64,000 nucleotides of DNA, from the NCBI GenBank assembly GCA_033239005.1, contig BSQZ01000025.1, forward strand, positions 7,673,501 through 7,737,500, read 5' to 3'. This stretch comes from Lamellibrachia satsuma. Its lineage: Eukaryota > Annelida > Polychaeta > Sabellida > Siboglinidae. The notes under the pieces are model-generated. The model saw only the letters and a program-made list of their open reading frames with translations. It was not told the DNA's origin and made no database searches. The translations under genes and the position numbers were made by a program. Below are positions 9,101 to 17,671 of the stretch, piece after piece (positions within the stretch are counted from its first letter, which is position 1; the number at the start of each line of letters is the position of its first letter).

Positions 9101-11616
9101 TGTATTTCAAAAATAAACTGGTCATGGTTTAGATGATGACAAAATAAACAATCTTATTTTTTATTATTGATTTAAATAAAATTATGTAAATCAAACAATC
9201 CTGATACTGTATCTGTCTGTGTGTCTGTTTGTCACCAGGTGGCCAAGACTTTTGAGGGCGACAACGACCGGGTGAAGCTGATCGTATTGTTAAGCGGTGA
9301 GGACTATGAGGCGTTGGTGAGAGCCGCCGCCGGCTGTCTTGCCATCCTCTCATCAGAGCGCGTCATCTGTCACAAGATCACCACCGTGAGTAGCTACCAT
9401 TTATTTAACACAAAACAAAAGTCATGGTTTTGGGGCTATGCATCTAACACATGATATAATAAAAACTAACCAATAAAATCAAGAATATCTCACTAGTGGT
9501 TTACTCAGAATGTGTAACACTTCCATTGTAGTAATCAATTTTGTAGTACAGATATTCTCGTAGATTGTGCTGTGGTGCGTTGGTGACTTAATGGAAGTGA
9601 CAGTGAACGTTTACCAGAAGTAGTAGAATCAATATACTGTTTAACAGAATCAATATACTGTTTAACAGAATCAATATGCTGTTTAGCAAAATCAATATAC
9701 TGTTTAGCAAAATCAATATACTGTTTAGCAGAATCGATATACTGTTTAGCAGAATCAATATACTGTTTAGCAGAATCAATATGCTGCTGATGTATAGCAG
9801 CGGGTGGTGCAGTGCTGATGTGTAGCAATGGGTGGTGTAGCACTGGTGCTTGGTAGCGGGTGGTGTAGCACTGGTGCTTGGTAGCGGGTGGTGTAGCACT
9901 GGTGCTTGGTAGCGGGTGGTGTAGTACTGGTGCTTGGTAGCGGGTGGTGTAGTGCTGGTGCGTGGTAGCGGGTGGTGTAGCACTGGTGCTTGGTAGTGGG
10001 TGGTGTAGTACTGGTGCATGGTAGCGGGTGGTGTAGTACTGGTGCGTGGTAGTGGGTGGTGTAGTACTGGTGCTTGGTAGTGGGTGGTGTAGTACTGGTG
10101 CATGCTAGCAGGTGGTGTAGCACTGGTGCGTGGTAGCGGGTGGTGTAGTACTGGTGCGTGGTAGTGGGTGGTGTAGTACTGGTGCATGGTAGCGGGTGGT
10201 GTAGGACTGGTGCGTGGTAGCGGGTGGTGTAGTACTGGTGCTTGGTAGTGGGTGGTGTAGTACTGGTGCGTGCTAGCAGGTGGTGTAGCACTGGTGCGTG
10301 GTAGCGGGTGGTGTAGTACTGGTGCGTGGTAGCAGGTGGTGTAGCACTGGTGCGTGGTAGCGGGTGGTGTAGTACTGGTGCTTGGTAGTGGGTGGTGTAG
10401 TACTGGTGCTTGGTAGCGGGTGGTGTAGCACTGGTGCGTGGTAGCGGGTGGTGTAGTACTGGTGCGTGGTAGCGGGTGGTGTAGTACTGGTGCGTGGTAG
10501 CGGGTGGTGTAGCACTGGTGCGTGGTAGTGGGTGGTGTAGTACTGGTGCTTGGTAGTGGGTGGTGTAGTACTGGTGCGTGGTAGTGGGTGGTGTAGCACT
10601 GGTGCGTGGTAGTGGGTGGTGTAGCACTGGTGCGTGGTAGTGGGTGGTGTAGTACTGGTGCTTGGTAGCGGGTGGTGTAGTACTGGTGCGTGGTAGCGGG
10701 TAGTGTAGTACTGGTGCTTGGTAGTGGGTGGTGTAGTACTGGTGCGTGCTAGCAGGTGGTGTAGCACTGGTGCGTGGTAGTGGGTGGTGTAGTACTGGTG
10801 CGTGGTAGCGGGTGGTGTAGCACTGGTGCGTGGTAGCGGGTGGTGTAGTACTGGTGCTTGGTAGCAGGTGGTGTAGCACTGGTTCAGATCTATATTATGC
10901 AATGTACAATATTTGTTAAATCCAACCCAATGTCTACATGCTGAAAGTAGCCTGACATGTTCCTGTTGACGTGTTTGCTCCTTCCCTTGCAGTGTACGAC
11001 GCAATGGTTCACGATCCTGCAGCAACTACTTGTGTGTGAGGTTCCCGACATACAGCATCGCGGTGCCTACATCGTCATGAACATGATCGATGCAGACAAG
11101 GAGCTTGCCTCCCGCATCATAGAGAGCGACATGCTCGAGGTGTTGATGGTTTTGTCAAGACTGGAGGGCCCTGAGTTCGCTGGCACCCAGAAGTTTGCCA
11201 GTGAGGCACTAGCGAAGGCTGTTGAATACGGGCTCATTAAGAGTGTGAAAAATCCGTCATTGTTAGCACAGAAGAAATCTCAAACACCACCAGCCAAGGA
11301 TATGGGACTTGTGTCAGCTGATGAGAAAACGACACCAGTACCATTTGATGATAAGACAACACCATCTGATGATAAGAAAACACCATCTGATGATCAGGAA
11401 ACAACATCTGATGATAACAAAACACCATCTGATGATCAGAAAACACCATCTGATGATAAGATAACACCATCTGATGATAAGAAAACACCATCTGATGATA
11501 AGAAAACACCATCTGATGATAAGACAACATCATCTGATGATCAGAAAACACCATCTGATGATAAAACAACACCATCTGCAGAGATCACGACTGATGCATC
11601 AACAGTATCTTCATAA
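1..11616 (+). CDS. UNC45: UNC-45 myosin chaperone, C-terminal part (10 exons)
   Basis: Ten exons with GT/AG boundaries and matching phases join into about 518 codons that end at TAA 11614-11616. The predicted protein follows animal UNC45 (best remembered against human UNC45B) from the middle of the central ARM-repeat domain through the UCS domain. Matching blocks include [71 protein letters not shown] and AVEYGLI. UNC45 is a cytosolic co-chaperone that works with HSP90 to fold and assemble myosin heads; the UCS domain binds myosin. The N-terminal TPR domain that binds HSP90 must lie upstream of the window. Two oddities are seen: an expanded splice-donor repeat at 8272-8600, and a C-terminal tail of about 124 residues that vertebrate UNC45 lacks. 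The identification is secure; the UNC45A/B split is vertebrate and does not apply. Confidence 0.95.
115..810 (+). other. UNC45 intron; three loose 21-bp repeats with a CRE-like site
   Basis: AT-rich intron between the first two exons. Around 350-417 three diverged copies of a 21-bp unit (TTTGTGACGTCATTGCAATA-like) lie in tandem. The first contains the perfect octamer TGACGTCA at 355-362. Nothing else is recognisable. Confidence 0.5.
811..951 (+). CDS. UNC45: UNC45 exon b
   Basis: Acceptor TTCAG ends at 810. The exon reads from [12 protein letters not shown] through LVNCTNS and [10 protein letters not shown] (47 codons, phase 0 at both ends), then donor GTCAGT. LVNCTNS and the KQHVPE block are UNC45 hallmarks. 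Confidence 0.93.
1262..2850. repeat. 34-bp minisatellite in UNC45 intron
   Basis: About 46 head-to-tail copies of a 34-bp unit with core CAGTTCACTGTATAGATAAC followed by TACCAGGCTG. Copies differ at a few fixed positions (CTGTGG or CTGAGG, TGTATAG or TGCATAG, ACAG or ACGG), and one copy is truncated near 1570. Flanking intron at 952-1261 and 2851-3024 shows nothing else. Confidence 0.97.
3025..3140 (+). CDS. UNC45: UNC45 exon c
   Basis: Acceptor ACAG ends at 3024. The exon begins [14 protein letters not shown] and ends SSRELLA plus two bases of an Arg codon, with donor GTGAGC at 3141. Phase 2 at the 3' end fits the next exon exactly. Confidence 0.93.
3141..3507 (+). other. UNC45 intron without recognisable features
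   Basis: Intron between exons c and d. It starts GTGAGC and ends TTTCAG. No repeat or second gene is visible. Confidence 0.6.
3508..3574 (+). CDS. UNC45: UNC45 exon d
   Basis: Short exon of 67 nt reading (R)[22 protein letters not shown], then donor GTAAGC. Its first base completes the split Arg codon from the previous exon (116 + 67 is divisible by 3). The QGG motif matches UNC45. Confidence 0.92.
3717..4170. repeat. Degenerate 10-bp G/T-rich minisatellite (TTGGTGCTGG)
   Basis: Copies of TTGGTGCTGG and TTGGTGTTGG in tandem. They are organised into longer blocks marked by TTGGATGCTGG and TTAGTGCTGG variants that recur at about 100-140 bp. It is followed at 4170-4210 by a short GTGC-rich tract. 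The open frames over it are low-complexity by-products. The rest of the intron to 4319 is featureless. Confidence 0.95.
4320..4433 (+). CDS. UNC45: UNC45 exon e
   Basis: Acceptor TTTTCAG ends at 4319. The exon reads [20 protein letters not shown] and continues [18 protein letters not shown] (38 codons), then donor GTAAGT. The AAQALAK and FPG blocks match the UNC45 central domain. Confidence 0.94.
4737..5031. repeat. Degenerate AACATTACAACTG repeats and an 18-bp triplicate
   Basis: From 4737 to 4926 loosely repeated 15-22 bp units built on GTAACATTACAACTG and TAATGGTACATCTGG. At 4981-5028 there are three copies of an 18-bp unit (CTTGCCCTCCTGACCTTG). Both lie in the intron between exons e and f (4434-5198); nothing else is seen there. 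Confidence 0.75.
5199..5314 (+). CDS. UNC45: UNC45 exon f
   Basis: Acceptor CCTCAG ends at 5198. The exon reads [12 protein letters not shown], then [20 protein letters not shown] plus two bases of Arg, then donor GTGAGC. The [13 protein letters not shown] block is one of the most conserved in UNC45. It ends in phase 2. Confidence 0.95.
5345..7425. repeat. 28-bp minisatellite, about 74 copies, in UNC45 intron
   Basis: Unit TTGTCTTTGATGTTTCCTTG plus TAATCCCA (28 bp), starting only 30 bp after the donor of exon f. Unit variants (TAGTCC, GATGCTTCC, TTTTATG, TGTATTCCC) recur in the same order at 280 and 364 bp (10 and 13 units), showing block duplications. Because 28 is not a multiple of 3, all minus-strand frames are open together. 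These minus-strand open frames are not genes. Confidence 0.97.
7426..7764 (+). other. UNC45 intron, nothing coding
   Basis: Unique intron sequence. It holds an 18-nt stretch (7702-7719) that is an exact reverse complement of the first 18 nt of exon f; see findings. No gene is visible. Confidence 0.5.
7765..8046. repeat. 33-bp duplicate and 28-bp GGTGGTGTAGTGCTGG minisatellite
   Basis: At about 7765-7845 two to three copies of a 33-bp unit (TTGTTGTAGCAGTGATGTCA...). From about 7846 to 8030 six to seven copies of a 28-bp unit with core GGTGGTGTAGTGCTGGTG and a variable GATTGGCAGC(A) end. The same core recurs in the large array at 9786-10880. Confidence 0.93.
8190..8307 (+). CDS. UNC45: UNC45 exon g (ending at the first of several donors)
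   Basis: Acceptor TTTGTAG ends at 8189. The first base completes Arg, then [20 protein letters not shown] and [19 protein letters not shown], followed by GTAAGT at 8308. This endpoint gives phase 0 and continues as VAKTF in the next exon, as in UNC45 (NEEVQ...). The last 36 bp of exon plus 12 bp of intron are tandemly repeated downstream, so donors 48 bp apart could replace this one without changing frame. Which donor is used cannot be told from the sequence. Confidence 0.9.
8272..8600 (+). repeat. 48-bp repeat duplicating the UNC45 exon end and splice donor
   Basis: Seven copies of a 48-bp unit spanning exon end (ATGGAGTGTATGTGTAACAT ... AACGAGGAG) and donor (GTAAGTCATGGC). Candidate exon ends are 8307, 8355, 8403, 8451, 8499, 8547 and 8595. 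At 8403 the donor is mutated (GAC|GGAAGT), and the last copy reads GTAATC. The array is open in the UNC45 frame and would add 16 residues ([20 protein letters not shown]) per unit if included. Confidence 0.96.
8741..8864 (+). repeat. 22-bp triplicate followed by a short LINE-end copy
   Basis: At 8741-8790 a 22-bp unit (AGGCCGCAACAGACTGTTAT...) occurs about 2.5 times. From 8797 to 8864 the sequence GACCCTCGATAAACCAATGG ... AATCTTGTTAAAT is one of the dispersed copies that match the 3' end of the minus-strand LINE at 52.1-52.9 kb. The rest of this intron (to 9238) is AT-rich and featureless. Confidence 0.7.
9239..9385 (+). CDS. UNC45: UNC45 exon h
   Basis: Acceptor CACCAG ends at 9238. The exon reads [20 protein letters not shown], then [20 protein letters not shown] and RVICHKITT (49 codons), donor GTGAGT. 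The NDRxKL and RAAAG blocks match the UCS domain. Confidence 0.95.
9618..9785. repeat. 21-bp minisatellite (AGAATCAATATACTGTTTA)
   Basis: About eight copies of a 21-bp unit, with AGAATC/AAAATC and TTTAACA/TTTAGCA variants. It directly adjoins the 28-bp array that follows. Intron at 9386-9617 holds nothing else. Confidence 0.95.
9786..10880. repeat. 28-bp GGTGGTGTAGTACTGG minisatellite, about 39 copies
   Basis: Unit GGTGGTGTAGTACTGGTGCG plus TGGTAGCG (28 bp). It shares the GGTGGTGTAGT(A/G)CTGGTG core with the smaller array in the previous large intron of the same gene. Variants (TAC/CAC, GCGTGG/GCTTGG, AGCGGG/AGTGGG) are shuffled along it. Minus-strand frames up to 367 codons are open by periodicity only. 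Confidence 0.96.
10993..11616 (+). CDS. UNC45: UNC45 last exon with repetitive C-terminal tail
   Basis: Acceptor CCCTTGCAG ends at 10992. The exon reads [13 protein letters not shown], then [20 protein letters not shown] and [12 protein letters not shown], the normal C-terminal end of UNC45. It then continues about 124 residues further to TAA 11614-11616. The extra tail contains about eleven 7-residue repeats of KTPSDDK type. They are rich in T-P-S-D (fits casein kinase 2 and proline-directed kinase sites) and probably disordered. The tail is in frame with no intervening stop. Confidence 0.95.
   Translation, partial: CTTQWFTILQQLLVCEVPDIQHRGAYIVMNMIDADKELASRIIESDMLEVLMVLSRLEGPEFAGTQKFASEALAKAVEYGLIKSVKNPSLLAQKKSQTPPAKDMGLVSADEKTTPVPFDDKTTPSDDKKTPSDDQETTSDDNKTPSDDQKTPSDDKITPSDDKKTPSDDKKTPSDDKTTSSDDQKTPSDDKTTPSAEITTDASTVSS
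11346..11575. repeat. 21-bp coding minisatellite in UNC45 tail
   Basis: About eleven units of 21 bp (ACACCATCTGATGATAAGAA-like) encode [14 protein letters not shown]. All indels keep the frame. Nucleotide changes fall mainly at the first and last residue of each unit. Confidence 0.95.
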
Positions 11617-13392
11617 TCCAAGCAAGTAGACATTGTGGGGGCTGTTAAGCAAAGCAGATGATGCCAATTATGTTGATGTTTGTGAGGGACTTGGCAAGCT
11701 GCAGTAACATTACTTGGAGCTGGGGTAAGCTGCAGTAACATTACTGGGGTAAGCTTGCACAACTCTACAATGCAAAGTCTTTATCATGGACAAAAGAGAT
11801 TATGTCATTTGAAGAAGAAATGGCATGCATCATGTTGTCATTGGTAGTGAATAAGTTACATGATGTGTTCAGAAAAAGGCATACAGTAGTGTAATTATGG
11901 TGCTTAGCAACCATATCTGATGAATGCTACAGAACATTCAATAGAGATTGCTTTTATCAGTGGTGGACAAAGTGAGGCTTAACATAAGGCTAGCCCAGTG
12001 AAATGAAGCTGGACGGGTTGGTGTGTCTATTCAGTTGTAAAGTGTGTTTTCCCTGAACATTTTTTCTCTCAAAAACACTGCATTCATTACAGTGATGAGA
12101 TGAAAGTGGTTCTAGTGCCCATCAACTCAAACCGTCAGTGGATTCTTGTACTTTAGTAGTAGTGCTAAAGGAAATTACATTTAATATTTTGCATGACACG
12201 TCTTCCATATTTTGGTAACCCTGTGTGAAAAGTGTGTATTTAACAATGTGTGGGATGTATGTTCTTGAAATGTAAGAAGAATTCTAAATCATTTACCAGG
12301 TAAACCCATCACACTAATACATTATGTTCAGTTTTTTATTGGGTAGGTTTTCTTGAACATCCTGCGAAACCTGAGGCTTCGGACGAGGTCTTAGGGGACT
12401 TCTCTTATGAGCTACTGCATATCTGTATGCAAGATTGACTAGTTCTGGTGTTCTCCTGCAACCACAGATCTGGAGGAGAATTGTTCAATAGCTGTTCTAT
12501 CAATAAGACATCCACCAAACGATTATAATCATCCTTGACTAGACTCAGAGTAATCCAGATCTCTAAAACTTTTCGCAATACGATTCAGCCATCAGTTGAT
12601 ATCTCTAGCACGTCCTGTTAGGAGAGCGGCCAGCCTGGGTTATCAAGTGAAATGAAATTATCATAACAACTCCGTTGTGAAGTGCTAGTCTACCAAACTA
12701 TGTTCGATAAATAGTACAATTAATAAATCAATAAATAGTACAATTAATAAATCAATAAATAGTACAATTGATGCTTTTTGACATTACTTGCAATCTGGTT
12801 TTTTAGTATGCCATTCTTAATAAAGCTGCATGTGGAATTGAAAGTTTGTTCAATATTTAATCTAGTCCAAGTGTCTTGTTTTCTATGTAGCAGTGATTAG
12901 TAATAAACAGCTCCTGGTTGAAATGATTAAGACTTGTTGTGCGATGCAGGCTAACAGTATCTTACAGCCCTCTTAACCCATTTATGTTGCGCGTGAGTGC
13001 GTGCGTGACACAAACGTAATTAATCACGTTCTGTGACCTGTCAATTACACCAAAACCATTCAGTTTCATTTCAACTTGCATCCACATACAAACCTACTGA
13101 TAAAACATGTCCTTACATATTTGAAGATCTACAATTGTCTTAAGGTATCCGACTTGATACAGAGTTTACACTGGGAACACCTTGCCACCAGAAGATCAAA
13201 CAGACGTCACCATATTCCAAAAAAGCCATCGACGATCAGTTATCCTTGCCAGTCGGAAATCTTCTCCAGCTCACCCCATACCTCGAAAGAGGTAATGTAG
13301 AGAAAACAAATGTAATTTGATTTGTCTGGATGAAAAAAGAAGACTTGATGTTTCCTTAAAAAGGAAATAATTGTTGATAGCAGCTTCTCACT
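11617..13392 (+). other. UNC45 3' UTR and downstream, candidate poly(A) signals
   Basis: No coding signal. AATAAA occurs at 12722-12727 (inside a 24-bp direct repeat at about 12707-12770) and at 12819-12824. Either could end the UNC45 transcript, giving a 3' UTR of 1.1-1.2 kb. The remainder is AT-rich and not recognised. Confidence 0.35.
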
Positions 13393-13430
13393 GAATATAT
13401 ACGCTACTGATGTCAGTAGCGTATATATTC
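13393..13430. repeat. 38-bp near-perfect palindrome
   Basis: Arms GAATATATACGCTACTGA (13393-13410) and its exact reverse complement (13413-13430) with a 2-bp centre TG. It could form a hairpin or cruciform. No terminator or RNA gene context is visible. Confidence 0.9.
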
Positions 13431-13460
13431 TCTATAGATGACTGACTACCATGGGGGATG

Positions 13461-13466
13461 TGTGTG

Positions 13467-13529
<63 letters not shown>

Positions 13530-13538
13530 ATGCGTGTG
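13461..13538. repeat. TGCG microsatellite
   Basis: TGTGTG runs into about 18 uninterrupted GTGC/TGCG units. It lies just downstream of the palindrome. 13539-13940 shows nothing recognisable. Confidence 0.97.
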
Positions 13539-13984
13539 ACAGTAATAATTATATCAGGCCATTATGATTGCTAAGTTTAAATGGGAGTTAACATATAATA
13601 CATACCTTGCAATCCATACATAATATAATATTAGTTTTGTAATATCCCATCATAATCACAGCCTACAGGTTAGCAGAGCGTATAAATTATGCAATGTTCA
13701 TATTATATTGAATGTATTAAACATATCTGGTCTATCAACTATAAAGCCATCATTCATAAATCATAAATAACGCTCAAAAGTCAATAATGTTATTTAACAA
13801 GATGGAAATCGTTATGTTGCATATGATAAACCACGGAGAGAAGATGTAAAGTACAATTTATCGGCCAGCAAGATACGTTTAGGCGGCTTTTACAGTTCTT
13901 CCTGAACGGGTGACAGTCCGTATCTCCAGCTAAGCCATCGTCGGTGTGCTGTGGCGATGATAGCATCGTCTCTGTTGTAGGGGT

Positions 13985-14200
13985 GTGCTATCTGCTTTCA
14001 CTTACATCCGGGGTGAATGATGGTTGTACCCCTTTCGCCAGACTTGTCGTCACATTGAAAGAAGAACTCCAAAGTGGCATAAAGACAGTCAATGATGACA
14101 TGTGCAAAGTTAAACAAGAGATACAAAAACAGAAATGGAAATTAGATGCTCTTGAGCAATACAGCAGGCGCGATAGTGTACGGACTCCACCGTTAAACAC
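13985..14200 (+). pseudogene. LINE ORF1 fragment (coiled-coil, EQYSRRD)
   Basis: The frame reads LVVTLKEELQSGIKTVNDDM, then ...LDALEQYSRRDSVR. A coiled coil followed by LExxEQYSRR is the signature of ORF1 proteins of CR1/L2-type LINEs. Sequence after SRRDSVR does not continue the family, so this is a truncated fragment. It runs into the 55-bp array below. Confidence 0.6.
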
Positions 14201-14287
14201 ACGTTCACTCGCGACGGCAGAGTTCACTGCATGGTGTCGGAGAATGGCAGAGAGAAGAAGGCGACGCTTGGCAACCCTCTTCAAACT

Positions 14288-14625
14288 CGCTTGGTCGGAA
14301 GAGAGAACCAAGAACACACACCTCTACATGGAATATTAGACAATCTTGGTCGGAAGAGAGAACCAAGAACACATACCTCTACATGGAATAGTAGACAATC
14401 TTGTCGGAAGAGAGAACCAAGAACACACACCTCTACATGGAATATTAGACAATCTTGGTCGGAAGAGAGAACCAAGAACACACACCTCTACATGGAATAT
14501 TAGACAATCTTGGTCGGAAGAGAGAAGCAAGAACACACACCTCTACATGGAATATTAGACAATCTTGGTCGGAAGAGAGAACCAAGAACACATACCTCTA
14601 CATGGAATATTAGACAATCTTGGAC
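14288..14625. repeat. 55-bp minisatellite, six copies
   Basis: Unit with GGTCGGAAGAGAGAACCAAG and ACCTCTACATGGAATATTAG, period 55 (one copy 54). Nearly identical copies start at about 14291, 14346, 14401, 14455, 14510 and 14565. Confidence 0.96.
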
Positions 14626-15084
14626 TGACTCGAACATGAGTAATAACTATTCATTATGGCTGGAAACAAACTGAAAAGTTCTCTGTGTTAAATACCAATA
14701 CACTGGAGACAAGCACGTTTAAAAAAAATAAAAAAATATTTATTTATTTTCGAAAATATGACCCCTCGTTATATTATCGGAATTGCAAATTATCAAAATT
14801 CTAAGAAATGTATTATAAGTTATAACACGTTTCTTAGAATATTTGGCAGACTTCGTTCACTGACGTATATATAAAACAATGGTTGCGTCGATTTTCCAAA
14901 GAGAGGGTTGTTTGCAAATATGATCGCGAACTGGCATGCGATTGGATGATATTAATAGCTTTTGGCCTGGCGACTATGCACAGTTTATTAAATGTCATTG
15001 ACGGTGGAGCGCCACCAACAGCAGTGGTTTCACTACAAATGCAACCAAAATATATTGCGAAGTAAATAAAAAATTAAAACGAAG

Positions 15085-15232
15085 CTAAAAGTCGCGTTAC
15101 TTTAAATAAAACTACTTCATTACAAGTAAAAGTATTTAGTAAAAATTCTACTTCGTTACATGCCAATTACTTGACATAACTAATCAAGTATTGTAACGAA
15201 GTACTTTACTTCATTACATGCCAACCCTGGTT
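15085..15232 (-). mobile_element. Possible hAT-type DNA transposon end
   Basis: Reverse complement begins CCAGGGTTGGCATGTAATGA and then repeats GTAACGAAGTA-type motifs several times. CAGGGTTGGC followed by such subterminal repeats resembles hAT-family termini. No transposase and no second end were found, so it may be a fragment of a non-autonomous copy. 14626-15084 otherwise holds nothing recognisable. Confidence 0.35.
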
Positions 15233-15431
15233 ATAACAAACTAATAATTTCTTCCAAATTACCTGCAGTATCCACAATTAAGCTAACAACGACGACAAAA
15301 ACATAAGTATATCGACATTTTATAACCGTGCACTGACTACGACTTTTGTTTACTTGGGATCATCCTACAGTTACATTTCCCATTGGTGACCATGTTAACG
15401 TTTTGAATGATTGTATTAAGAAATGTACCGT

Positions 15432-15745
15432 TCATCCTCACCATACCCCGTAACTGTAACTCTTACCATGCCCTTAACTGTACCCTTAATTGTACTTCTT
15501 ATCATTCCCCTAACTATACCCCTAAATATAATTCTCACCACACCTTTAACTCTACCCATAACTGTAATTCTTACCATACCCTTAATTGTACCCATAGCTG
15601 TAATTCTCACCATACCTTTAACTGTACCCTTAACTGTAATTCTCACCATACCCTTAACTGTAATTCTCACCATACCCATAACTATACCCATAACTGTAAT
15701 TCTCGCCATACACCTAACTCTACCCTTAACTGTAATTCTCGTATA
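15432..15745. repeat. 12/24-bp minisatellite (CCCTTAACTGTA, ATTCTCACCATA)
   Basis: Alternating 12-bp halves, CCCTTAACTGTA and ATTCTCACCATA, with decay at the left end. It superficially recalls CCCTAA telomere repeats but the period and sequence differ. 15746-16030 holds nothing recognisable. Confidence 0.93.
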
Positions 15746-16079
15746 CTGTAAGATCGCCCAAGGTTTGCAAAATAACTAACGTTTTTGCACCATTGACTTG
15801 TGTCTGCAAACACAAAGTAGTGTGCTAGAGCCATAAGTGTACAGAGCACTGGGGTATGTGAAAACCACGCAAAATCGATGTGTGAATTGATCTGAATTGA
15901 TATTTTAATTCAGCTGTACATTTGACCATCTACAGTATGGGCCTATGTGCAGTCAACCTGAACATTTACAGCTGAGGGGCGTGACTATCCGTCTACCAAA
16001 TTGACTAACGCCCTCCAGAATGAATCAGATGTAAACATGAGACAACACGTGGTGTCAACTTGACAACTACACGTAAAAG

Positions 16080-16730
16080 CCGGCGTGTGTCATCGTCTAG
16101 TAGCTCAATAGCCACGGACAAAGAAGACTTTATCAGTGGAATGCTGGCTGCTCTTAGCAGCAAAGAAGTCATTGAGAAATTATAAGCAGCAGTAGTAACT
16201 GATCTACGTAAATAAGTCATTGAGAAAATACAAGCAGCAGTAGTAACTGATCTACGTAAAGAAGTCATTGTGAAACTACAAGCAGCAGTAGTAACTGATT
16301 TACGTAAAGAAGTCACGTACCCCAGATGTGTTATCGAAAAGAAAGATGCAACAATACAGTCAGTTACAAAACGAGTCGATGACTTGGAAGTCGCACTTGA
16401 TGACCATGAACAATACTCAAGGAGAACTCACTGAGACTTTTCGGTCTTGTGGAAAGTGAAAACGAGGACATAACTAAACGCACAATAGATGCGCTAAACG
16501 AATCGATGAGTCCAAAACTGAGTCCGCCCGTCCGATTGGAGGAGATTGACCGAATTCATCGACCCCATCCTCATAAAGAGCATTGCGAACAAGGTAATCG
16601 TTATCAAAACTCTTAAAGAAATGAATGACAATGCCAAATAAGGCATCATGAACATGAACTGACATACCCAGTGTCAGTGCTCCGTACCTGTATACACCAA
16701 ACTATGACTGCCTACTTCAAGTTTGCTAAG
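16080..16730 (+). pseudogene. LINE A ORF1 remnant
   Basis: Pieces in shifting frames: RKSRRVSSSSSSIATDKED, GMLAALSSKEVIEKL, VTKRVDDLEVALDDHEQYSR, ESENEDITKRTIDALNESM, EEIDRIHRPHPH. This is the nucleic-acid-binding ORF1 type (coiled coil, EQYSRR, DRIHR). A 48-bp (16-residue) unit around KEVIEKLQAAVVTDLR is present about three times (16163-16312), lengthening the coiled coil. Confidence 0.75.
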
Positions 16731-16827
16731 TGCTATAATATATTGCTATGTTTTTGTAATTCCAAATTTTTTTTCTTTCCACTGTGTTTACATGGATTCA
16801 ATTTACATGTTTATTCAAACATATTTT

Positions 16828-17640
16828 AATGACGCCAAAACAGTGTTATATATGTAAAAAATATGTTAATAAGCGTACTTCCTTAACCTGTATCATTTGT
16901 TCTTGTGTATATCATACTAAATGTTTACCTTATTTGCAAATTAATTATGTGGAGCTAATTACCAACTGGCACTGCATTAAATGAATTTCGTCTATTCTGC
17001 CATTTAATCATTTCAAAAATGACTATGATTTCCTCAGTGCCATTTCTGATGATTGGTTTGATGTTACGAATATAACGCCTTGTGATTTACAAAATAAGCT
17101 ACTTAATCCTTTTGAGTTGAATAATAATAACCATAATTTGCCTATGTATAATAATGATCCGGATTTACCATATTTTAATAACGTGTATTCAGCCGTACAA
17201 AATAACTGTGACTACTTTGTTGAGGACCCTTTTATTAACAAATGTTCTCAACTGTCAACAATGAACAAAATGTTTTCTTTACTACACACTACTATTCGAA
17301 GTATTAGCAAACATCTACATGAATTAGATCGGTATCTCCATCTACTAAATCATAATTTTTTGGTTATTGGTATTAGTGAAACATGGTGTCAAGACTACAA
17401 TGTCAACTGTTGTGATTTACCAGGATACAAAACAGAACATATTTATGGGCATACTAAAGTAGGTGTGGGTGTTGCACTCTATATTTAAGACAATATTGCA
17501 TACCACACTAGATTAGACATTACTAAATTAAATGATTACATAGAATGTCAGTTTATAGAGATTCATAAAGATATTATTGCATATATTAAAGATATTATAG
17601 TTGGTGTCATATACAGACTGCCAAACAATGATATAAACAA
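16828..17640 (+). pseudogene. LINE A ORF2: PHD-like start and endonuclease
   Basis: From 16828: MTPKQCYICKKYVNK, then CIICSCVYHTKCLP and WHC, a C4HC3 PHD-like zinc finger, then a stop at 16981. Further on, GISETWCQDYN and GVGVALYI fit the middle of an AP-type endonuclease (the ISETW motif). It then stops at 17486 and a frame-broken remainder follows. Confidence 0.75.
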
Positions 17641-17671
17641 ATTTATTGATGAACTACAAGAATAGGAAACC

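Noticed and set aside
9588..11025. Minus-strand His/Thr/Tyr-rich ORFs up to 367 codons
   Set aside because: They cover only the intronic 28-bp array, antisense to UNC45.
15432..15745. Interstitial telomere repeat
   Set aside because: CCCTTAACTGTA-type units do not match TTAGGG or its complement and alternate with an unrelated 12-bp half.
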